Shown here in pieces: positions 16,773-21,933 of a stretch of 21,933 nt of DNA. The first letter of the stretch is position 1, and every line of letters begins with the position of its first letter. This DNA is from a virus: positions 1 to 21,933 of the IMG/VR virus record IMGVR_UViG_3300025889_001074. One strand, 5' to 3'. Both the position numbers and the translations under genes were made by a program. The notes beneath the pieces were generated by a model. That model was given only the letters and a program-made list of their open reading frames with translations, made no database searches and was not told the DNA's origin.

Positions 16773-17197
16773 AATACTTTCCTTTGTTTTAGTTCCTTAA
16801 AAAGCTCCATTGATCGATGTTCAATCATTTCTTCTTCCATCTTAGCTTTTTTAATCATAGCTTCATCACACAAATGATGGTATTCACTACAATGATCACT
16901 GCCGCAATGTAAAGGCTCTATTACATTATCCACATTGTTAGGATCAATATTCCCTGACATTATCCATTTCTGAATATGCATTTGATTCCAATGGAACCAA
17001 TCTCCGCAATAAATACACCTCTTATCACCATACAACTTACCTTTAAGCGCGAACCTATGACCGCAAAACCTTCCATCCCCTTCAATTTCTGTAGATTTAC
17101 TCTCTTTTGGCCGTGAATCTATTAAATGACCATTCAAGTCTAAATCAAGAAAAGCTTTATTCCTATTATGGCCACGACGGCCTCGCGCTATGGACAT
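16769..17197 (-). CDS. Cys/His-rich putative zinc-binding protein
   Basis: I choose the ATG at 17195-17197, which shares one base with the upstream stop (TAATG) and has GAGG eight bases before it. An in-frame TTG at 17236 is a weaker choice. The 142-residue protein has a basic N terminus (ARGRRGHNRNK). It then has C45/H47, CIYC (C61, C64), a tryptophan-rich linker, and a cluster HCGSDHCSEYHHLC (97-110). This spacing suggests one or two structural zinc sites. It is reminiscent of treble-clef or HNH-type folds, but I cannot point to an intact HNH catalytic motif. Residues 111-142 form a charged helix. Function unknown; it may belong to the glycosyltransferase/methyltransferase cassette. Confidence 0.7.
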   Translation of the reverse strand: MSIARGRRGHNRNKAFLDLDLNGHLIDSRPKESKSTEIEGDGRFCGHRFALKGKLYGDKRCIYCGDWFHWNQMHIQKWIMSGNIDPNNVDNVIEPLHCGSDHCSEYHHLCDEAMIKKAKMEEEMIEHRSMELFKELKQRKVL

Positions 17198-17988
17198 TAC
17201 TTTTTCCTCGCCATAATGTGAAAATCTCCGATACAAACAAAGTCATACCCAACATTATGTTTAGCGAATATAATTTCAAATCCATTTTCCTCTAAAACCT
17301 CTACAAAAGAATCCATATCCCACAACACATGATGTTCTTTAAGATGCCAATGCCCCCATTGATAAGGATTCTTCCAATCAATAAAATAAGGATCTGGCAT
17401 AGCACAAAAAAACAAACCGCCGGATAATAATAAATCCTTAACTTTCTTTACAGCTAAAACAGGGTTTCTAAAATGTTCAAACACATGAGAAGCCCATATT
17501 AAAGAAAAACACCCCAATCCATTATCCAATTCTTTTACAAAGTTCTCAAAATCTCCGCATATAAATTGATGAGGTTCGATGTTATGCTCTACAATATCAA
17601 GACCGTATGTTTTCATTCCAATATCAGACAACCCATCAAGTATAGGAGTCGCGATACATCCAATCTCAAGAGCTTTTCCATAAAACTTTCCATTCAATTC
17701 TTTTTTAATAACATTTCCGTAAGCATCAATATACTCTTTCAAATGTTTTAAAATTATAGGATTATCATACTTATTTACATAATCAGCATCATAAGATCCT
17801 TGATCCATATTACTCCAATTAGTAAAAAAGATATTCCTACAATTACAAAAAGAATATCCCTTCTTAGTATCAACAACAACCTTTGAACCATCACCTTTGA
17901 GGAATGTATGACCATTAACAATCATATCTCTAGGCTCTTTACACAACGGACATTTTTGCGTTCGCCTTCTTACATCTTGCGTAATCAT
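17197..17988 (-). CDS. Class I SAM-dependent methyltransferase with N-terminal Cys motif
   Basis: A 263-residue protein. The ATG (17986-17988) lies inside the end of the glycosyltransferase gene and has GGAGGAGG just upstream. Residues 13-50 contain CPLC and CNC, a probable zinc-binding motif (C13, C16, C48, C50). The Rossmann methyltransferase core follows: motif I ALEIGCIATP (106-115), acidic ribose-binding end GLDI (129-132), FSLIWASHVFEHF (161-173) and LLLSGGLFFCAMPD (186-199). Next come KEHHVLWDMDSF and LEENGFEII, typical of UbiG/Methyltransf_23-like enzymes found in sugar-biosynthesis clusters. With the adjacent glycosyltransferase, methylation of a sugar or glycan is a reasonable guess; DNA methylation is less likely because no target-recognition domain is seen. 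Confidence 0.82.
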   Translation of the reverse strand: MITQDVRRRTQKCPLCKEPRDMIVNGHTFLKGDGSKVVVDTKKGYSFCNCRNIFFTNWSNMDQGSYDADYVNKYDNPIILKHLKEYIDAYGNVIKKELNGKFYGKALEIGCIATPILDGLSDIGMKTYGLDIVEHNIEPHQFICGDFENFVKELDNGLGCFSLIWASHVFEHFRNPVLAVKKVKDLLLSGGLFFCAMPDPYFIDWKNPYQWGHWHLKEHHVLWDMDSFVEVLEENGFEIIFAKHNVGYDFVCIGDFHIMARKK

Positions 17989-18976
17989 AAGCCTCCTCCA
18001 TTCTATTTAGTAATAATTCTGCATTGATTTTAATACATTTAGGATATTTAATCCCCAAATGATCAAACATAGGACAACCGATATAATCATAAGGTCCTTT
18101 ATGACATGGAGAGCAGGCAATAGTAGATTGTATAGAAAAATCATTCGGAAAATCACCACCATGATTCTTAATACTCGCGGCTGTCATTATTTGTACTGTG
18201 GCTGTACCGCTAAGAGTTGACATAACAGGTAAACCTGATTCCGCGGAAATAACCATATCCGCATACTCTGTCATAAGCAGTGATTGTCTCATGGGATAAA
18301 TGTTAGACCGCTTAATAACTCTTGGATGATCAAATTCTAAATTATCCGCAGAATCCTTATCCCCCATAGTTATACATACAGATTCAGGATGTTTATCTAA
18401 AAACGATGAAATTATTCTTTTAGCATCATAAAATAATTTATGTTTTGAAGTGCCGGACAAATTGGCTATAACTACAAAATTATCTTTATACTCACGATTA
18501 AAGATATTTTCAACCATAGCCCTCTCTTCATCCGTAAAAAACAATTCCCCAACCATTCCAACATGTTGAGGATATCCTGCAAAAATCGTATTTTGATCAT
18601 AATAATTCCATTTACCAAACCTCTCGCGCCTAACACTTTCATGCTGATAATATATATTGTCATCCTCCATGGCAATATATCCGTATTCAAGAGAACCATT
18701 AAGATCAATGCAATGATCATAATTACCTTCCCGAACAATAACATCCATCCTTTTCTGCAAAAAAGATGCCGGATAATCGCAAATAGGCGGTTGGTAAGGA
18801 TCAAAATGGATATGATTATCAATAAAAGGATTATTAGCCCAAACAGCCATCCCTTTAGGATTATACTCTACAGCTACATAATCAAAACCTTCTTTTTCTT
18901 TTAATAATCTCGGAATATGGGTAGCGTGGATTAAATCTCCATACGCTCCATATCGCCTCATATAAGCTTTTTTCAT
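17939..18976 (-). CDS. GT9-like glycosyltransferase (heptosyltransferase type)
   Basis: A 345-residue protein with AGGAGG nine bases before the ATG. The N terminus (MKKAYMRRYGAYGDLIHATH) matches the glycine-containing start of GT9/ADP-heptose:LPS heptosyltransferase-like GT-B enzymes. The C-terminal half has the second Rossmann domain: VVIANLSGTSKHK (about 168-180), VCITMGD (200-206) and YADMVISAESGLPVMSTLSG (238-257), the usual nucleotide-sugar site. It ends with a cysteine cluster (C288, C291, C301, C314). GT9 enzymes transfer heptose or related sugars to lipopolysaccharide. Substrate and acceptor are unknown here and could be host surface glycan or a virion protein. It is the first gene after the terminator and overlaps the methyltransferase gene by 50 nt, suggesting linked function. 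Confidence 0.8.
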   Translation of the reverse strand: MKKAYMRRYGAYGDLIHATHIPRLLKEKEGFDYVAVEYNPKGMAVWANNPFIDNHIHFDPYQPPICDYPASFLQKRMDVIVREGNYDHCIDLNGSLEYGYIAMEDDNIYYQHESVRRERFGKWNYYDQNTIFAGYPQHVGMVGELFFTDEERAMVENIFNREYKDNFVVIANLSGTSKHKLFYDAKRIISSFLDKHPESVCITMGDKDSADNLEFDHPRVIKRSNIYPMRQSLLMTEYADMVISAESGLPVMSTLSGTATVQIMTAASIKNHGGDFPNDFSIQSTIACSPCHKGPYDYIGCPMFDHLGIKYPKCIKINAELLLNRMEEAYDYARCKKANAKMSVV

Positions 18977-19036
18977 TTAATCCACCCTCCTAATTAGGTG
19001 TGCCTACGATCTTATCTCTAAGGTATCATAGAAGTG

Positions 19037-19068
19037 AAATAAAGGGGTAAGCATGATACTTACCCCTT
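19037..19068 (-). terminator. Stem-loop terminator after the capsid module
   Basis: A perfect 10-bp inverted repeat (AAGGGGTAAG at 19042-19051, CTTACCCCTT at 19059-19068) surrounds a 7-nt loop. On the minus strand it begins 5 nt after the stop of the decoration-like gene and is followed by TTTATTTC, a moderate U-tract. It fits an intrinsic terminator, probably partial, because the tail genes follow in the same direction. A 7-nt segment just downstream (19023-19029, GTATCAT) can pair with the loop and stem edge (19053-19059), so an alternative fold is possible. Confidence 0.8.
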
Positions 19069-19073
19069 CAAGT

Positions 19074-19469
19074 TTAAGCATCAACAAATTTTTCAGTATA
19101 GAAAGGCTGAAATTCAATATTATACACAATTGCATCAGTTCCTAAATGCTGAAAAACTAACTCTTCACCAGCAGCAATAGCTCCTGAAATACCTAGAAGC
19201 TTTGTTGTATTTGTGGCTTGAGTTCCGAGTACAGCTGTACCAATGGCTGTCATAGCCCCACCGGATGTAGCTGTACCTATAATAATTTGTCGAGTTGCAG
19301 CCGTTCCTCCGGCTTTAAACCTAACGCCAATATCATCGATTGTAGCAGCTTTTTTATGAATATATCGGAACAACTCAGTTGCCCCAACAGTTCCATTTAA
19401 AGCTCCTGTCAAATCTGTAACGTAGGATTGCTGCACCCCGAATCTTGGATCTGCGTAATCTTTACCCAT
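19074..19469 (-). CDS. Probable capsid decoration / head protein
   Basis: A 131-residue protein with a strong SD (AAAGGAG) before its ATG, 31 nt downstream of the major capsid gene. It is rich in Ala, Gly and Thr with short beta-type stretches (GVRFKAGGTAATRQIIIGTA, GEELVFQHLGTDAIVYNIEF), suggesting a small beta-sandwich. There is no signal peptide and no cysteine. The gene directly after the capsid gene commonly encodes a cement or decoration protein in phages, and it is the last gene before the terminator at 19037-19068. This would keep it co-transcribed with the capsid. The fold is a guess and no specific family is recognised. Confidence 0.65.
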   Translation of the reverse strand: MGKDYADPRFGVQQSYVTDLTGALNGTVGATELFRYIHKKAATIDDIGVRFKAGGTAATRQIIIGTATSGGAMTAIGTAVLGTQATNTTKLLGISGAIAAGEELVFQHLGTDAIVYNIEFQPFYTEKFVDA

Positions 19470-19500
19470 GTTTTTATCTCCTTTATGGTTAGACCAGCAA

Positions 19501-20448
19501 TTAAGCCGAGGTTATTTCAACGATTCGTTCAATACCTTTATTGGTACTGTTTAAATCATCAGTTGCAAGATCCCACATCTTTTTGAATTGCATAATAGAA
19601 TACCATGCAACCCCTTTTGATCGGCCATAATCAGTTGGTATCTTCATACGGACTTCTTCAGCTAGAGCCATGGCTTCTAGGACAGACTCTTGTCCGAAAA
19701 CAAGACCTTCTCCGTACTGCGTTCCATTACCAACATTGTCATTTAAAAACGCATTATCCAATGTGAATCTCACTCCGTAATACTGTCCAACTTCAGCATT
19801 ATGCCTAAAATCAGGATCAGCATACTGAGCCACAGCCTGCAATACGTCATAAATACCTCTACGCGTATTTACAGAAACAATAGCCCTATAACTTCCATCC
19901 GCAAATTTAGGAATAGCTCTTTGCGTCATATAGTCAACAATATCTCTAATGTTGACATCTGAAGCGTTAGCACTTGCCGTTACTGTTGCCGTACCATTAG
20001 TGGTAATAACAGTCACTGCCGTTGTTGAACACACCGCTACGTATTTTGCCAATCTAAATTGATCATGTGCGGCTGAATCTAAAACTTCAATTTGATCTTC
20101 CACTAAAGCAGCAGAAGAAATGTTTTCTGGATCAAACTCTGCAAGAGTTTGTAATTTTTCAGTGTAAGGAACGCTATTACCCCATTCCGTAACAACGACT
20201 GAATCTTTAACTACTTTCCATTTGTTTTCAGGAATAGTATTTGTTTCGACTAAAGTTCCACCTTTGTTGTCAATCCTTAATCTCTTATCAAAAAATACTG
20301 TATCCCCTGCGTTTTTGCCCGTATCTTCTTTAATGTTCACAAACTGTCTGTAAACATACGAAGGAAGAGCTTGTTTTCGTAAACTTTTACTCAATTGGTT
20401 ATTTGTTAAATGACCACCCGAGCTGTTTACTGCCCATAATTGGCTCAT
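19501..20448 (-). CDS. Major capsid protein (HK97-fold, N4 gp56-like)
   Basis: A 315-residue protein with an ATG preceded by AGGATAAATT. It has the pattern of an HK97-fold shell subunit. An N-terminal arm leads into residues about 35-60 with an extended-loop-like stretch (GDTVFFDKRLRIDNKGG). A central helix/beta region follows with RAIVSVNTRRGIYDVLQA, and then the C-terminal motif set AEVGQYYGVRFTLDNAFL, GEGLVFGQESVLEAMAL and VAWYSIMQFKKMWD. This arrangement resembles the N4-gp56 family of major capsid proteins. Size and position (after scaffold, before a small decoration-like gene) agree. No N-terminal prohead protease domain is fused. The subfamily name is a recognition call from memory of the family and not from a search; the capsid role itself is well supported. 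Confidence 0.87.
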   Translation of the reverse strand: MSQLWAVNSSGGHLTNNQLSKSLRKQALPSYVYRQFVNIKEDTGKNAGDTVFFDKRLRIDNKGGTLVETNTIPENKWKVVKDSVVVTEWGNSVPYTEKLQTLAEFDPENISSAALVEDQIEVLDSAAHDQFRLAKYVAVCSTTAVTVITTNGTATVTASANASDVNIRDIVDYMTQRAIPKFADGSYRAIVSVNTRRGIYDVLQAVAQYADPDFRHNAEVGQYYGVRFTLDNAFLNDNVGNGTQYGEGLVFGQESVLEAMALAEEVRMKIPTDYGRSKGVAWYSIMQFKKMWDLATDDLNSTNKGIERIVEITSA

Positions 20449-20462
20449 AATTTATCCTTTGT

Positions 20463-21242
20463 TTAAAAAATCCCCATAGCGTGTTGACGAGCTTTACGTG
20501 CGGCCGGACTTGTTGGATCAGGTTCAGGTTCTTTCACAACCTGTCCGCCAACTCCACCACTTGCTTCACTCTGACTTGAAGAAGATTCACCCTCACCTTG
20601 AGAGCCGGAAGGAGCAGAAGTATTACCTTCACCTTCACCTTCACCTTCACCTTCTTCGTTACCTTTTGAGGACTTGGTTAATAATGGTGATACTTTTTCT
20701 CTTGTCTCTTTAACTGCCTCGTCTACAGCTTCTTGAAAAGGCTTCCCTTGCTGAATAAGCTGATTAGCACGAGCTGAAATAACACCTTCAAATCCTAAAT
20801 CCATTAAGTCTTTATTCTCATTCCTAACCTTTTCCGCGTAATTAGTCTGCTTGATGACATTTTCTACGTTAGCCATTGTACTTGCCATAGCAGATTTTTG
20901 ACCAGAAGATTGAGTTTTTTGGAGTAGGGAAGCAAGTTCCTTTCCTGCTTTCTCAGGATCTTCTTGAGCTAATTCCATTACACGGGCGGCTTCAGCTTCT
21001 AATTCAGCTGGAGTAGACCCTTGATTTACTGATTGAGTGGGTGTTTGTGTAGATGTTATACGTTGTTCCAAAGTTGTCTTTTCATTTGTTAGTTGTCCGA
21101 TATGACGATCTTTATCGGAAATACGCTTTTCATATTCTTCAGTTTGTTTTTTTAACCGCGCATTTTCAGCAATAATTTCTTCCGGTGTAGGAGATTTTAC
21201 CACTTCTTTTTGTGGTTCTTTTACTTGATTTTGATTATCCAT
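20463..21242 (-). CDS. Scaffolding-like protein
   Basis: I place the start at the ATG at 21240-21242 (259 residues). It is preceded by CCAAAGGAAG at proper spacing, whereas the longer open frame up to 21362 runs through the upstream gene and has no better site. The protein is hydrophilic. Residues about 20-62 look like a coiled coil (EEIIAENARLKKQTEEYEKR onward), a second helical, Ala/Glu-rich part covers 78-190, then an EG repeat (about 196-206) and a Ser/Gly/Pro-rich linker. It ends in a basic segment, AARKARQHAMGIF. Phage scaffolds are typically helical and charged with a basic C-terminal capsid-binding helix, and they sit directly before the major capsid gene as here. There is no protease motif, so removal during maturation would need exit or another enzyme. 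The function is inferred from composition and position. Confidence 0.75.
   Translation of the reverse strand: MDNQNQVKEPQKEVVKSPTPEEIIAENARLKKQTEEYEKRISDKDRHIGQLTNEKTTLEQRITSTQTPTQSVNQGSTPAELEAEAARVMELAQEDPEKAGKELASLLQKTQSSGQKSAMASTMANVENVIKQTNYAEKVRNENKDLMDLGFEGVISARANQLIQQGKPFQEAVDEAVKETREKVSPLLTKSSKGNEEGEGEGEGEGNTSAPSGSQGEGESSSSQSEASGGVGGQVVKEPEPDPTSPAARKARQHAMGIF
20625..20654. repeat. Hexamer tandem repeat (ACCTTC x5) inside scaffold gene
   Basis: Five perfect copies of ACCTTC on the plus strand. On the coding strand they read GAAGGT and encode alternating Glu-Gly in the linker of the scaffold-like protein. The unit is a multiple of three, so copy-number changes would lengthen or shorten the linker without breaking the frame. 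Confidence 0.9.
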
Positions 21243-21270
21243 AATAACTTCCTTTGGTTGTGAGGAGCGA

Positions 21271-21579
21271 CTAAACGGTATCCTCAGGTTGATTAAACAT
21301 TGCATCTTTAAGGCGTTCCTTAGCATCACGCCCAATATCAATATCTGACTGAAACCTCTCAAACACTTCCTGAATAACTTTATATTTAACTTTAGCTTTA
21401 TCCGATAAATCCCTATCAGTATCTAATATAATTTCCATAGTCTCAGCAGTCATTTCTTTAAAAATATCAACGATATGAGGCCAAGCAGCATGACCGCGCA
21501 AAGACTCTAAAGCCTCACCTTTAATCAATTCTCTTTGTTTTTGACGACGCTCTTTTTCTATCTGATTATCTAGCGGCAT
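21271..21579 (-). CDS. Small charged helical protein between portal and scaffold
   Basis: A 102-residue protein starting at an ATG (21577-21579) that overlaps the end of the upstream portal-like gene by 14 nt. It is highly charged (MPLDNQIEKERRQKQREL at the N terminus) and predicted by eye to be mostly helical. There is a possible small core around AAWPHIVDIFKEM (residues 31-43) and YKVIQEVFERFQSDI. There is no signal peptide or membrane segment. I do not recognise the family. Small proteins between portal and scaffold genes in other podophages are often of unknown function or assembly-related; a role in head assembly is inferred from position only. Confidence 0.75.
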   Translation of the reverse strand: MPLDNQIEKERRQKQRELIKGEALESLRGHAAWPHIVDIFKEMTAETMEIILDTDRDLSDKAKVKYKVIQEVFERFQSDIDIGRDAKERLKDAMFNQPEDTV

Positions 21580-21933
21580 TTAATTGTCCCCCTTGAGGTC
21601 CACCTTGAACACCTTGTTCATCCGGTAAAGCTCCATTTTGTTGCTGCATCAATTCTCTTATCTCTTCCTTACCTCTCAATAATTGTTCATAATCCTCAAT
21701 ATCACTCATAGATAATAATTTCTTCCAAAGCTCATCAATCTTTGTCATTAAAGTTAACTCAGGATGAGACAAAGCATCATTTAAAGCTTGCCTAAGTTGA
21801 GCAATAACTTCAAGCTTTTCAGTAAATTGCGTTATACCAACAGCCCTAAAGTTATTCTCCCAATTCTTTTTCCTTAACTCAGATAAATCGATCTTAGAAA
21901 CCCTCTTAGATCCTTTAACCTTAGCAACACCAT
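21566..21933 (-). CDS. Probable portal protein, C-terminal end (partial)
   Basis: The reading frame is open from the window edge (first full codon at 21929-21931) to a TAA at 21566-21568, giving about 121 residues of a longer protein. An apparent start at 21772 is an internal TTG with open frame continuing upstream, so it is not the true start. What is visible is a charged helical segment (DLSELRKKNWENN, then EKLEVIAQLRQAL and KIDELWKKLL) followed by a Gln/Gly-rich tail ending QLNAAR. Portal proteins, which form the dodecameric DNA-entry vertex, often end in helical and then low-complexity sequence. The position just before a scaffold-like gene and the capsid gene is where portals usually sit. 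The assignment is therefore mainly contextual; the conserved portal core lies outside the window. The end overlaps the next gene by 14 nt. Confidence 0.6.
   Translation of the reverse strand, partial: GVAKVKGSKRVSKIDLSELRKKNWENNFRAVGITQFTEKLEVIAQLRQALNDALSHPELTLMTKIDELWKKLLSMSDIEDYEQLLRGKEEIRELMQQQNGALPDEQGVQGGPQGGQLNAAR

Noticed and set aside
19003-19041. Possible promoter (TATGAT on the minus strand at 19025-19030) before the glycosyltransferase gene
   Set aside because: No convincing -35 element at 16-18 bp and the stretch overlaps the terminator arm; too weak to list.
21243-21362. Upstream extension of the scaffold-like gene
   Set aside because: It runs through the end of the preceding gene; the ATG at 21242 has AAAGGAAG in place and gives a normal start.
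21566-21772. A free-standing 68-residue gene starting at 21772
   Set aside because: The start is a TTG and the frame stays open to the window edge, so this is the end of a longer protein.

Overview
The window is part of the late (virion morphogenesis) region of a tailed phage or prophage with a short-tail (podovirus-like) plan. Every supportable gene lies on the minus strand, so the biological reading order runs from 21933 down to 1. Coding is almost gap-free, with stop/start overlaps of 1-62 nt, purine-rich Shine-Dalgarno (SD) sites and AT-rich DNA. The short-tail assignment rests on an adaptor protein and a nozzle-like protein following the capsid genes, large candidate ejection proteins, and the absence of any sheath, tube or tape-measure gene. 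A lipopolysaccharide-type glycosyltransferase and several Sec signal peptides suggest a Gram-negative host; this is inference. No gene-free stretch reaches 300 bases, and I saw no tRNA, CRISPR array, insertion sequence or attachment site.

Layout in transcription order. Head module: C-terminal end of a probable portal (cut by the window edge), a small protein, a scaffold-like protein, the major capsid protein and a small probable decoration protein, closed by a stem-loop terminator at 19037-19068. Accessory cassette: a GT9-like glycosyltransferase, a SAM methyltransferase and a Cys/His-rich protein, overlapping each other. Tail module: a coiled-coil protein, a head-tail adaptor (T7 gp11 / P22 gp4 type), a nozzle-like protein (T7 gp12 / P22 gp10 type) and two small unknowns. 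Fibre block: a glycine-rich fibre that carries a signal peptide, a small exported membrane protein, and a collar-domain fibre without a signal peptide. Then come a GNAT acetyltransferase, two candidate ejection/internal proteins, and a 1,970-residue multidomain protein. Last are two small membrane proteins (one, of 56 aa, is very short), an 826-residue fibre-like protein with a signal peptide, and the start of a secreted LamG-like protein cut by the window edge.

Two things stand out. The giant protein joins an N-terminal GH108-type muramidase to two ADP-ribosyltransferase-like modules, a zincin metalloprotease module and a C-terminal region resembling the large-polyvalent-protein family. This fits a protein that is ejected, cuts peptidoglycan and may deliver enzymatic activities into the host. 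Second, several fibre-like or small proteins carry apparent Sec signal peptides and many cysteines, and one of them is a paralogue of a signal-less neighbour. This suggests that the phage exports adhesin-like proteins from the infected cell rather than building all of them into the virion in the cytoplasm.
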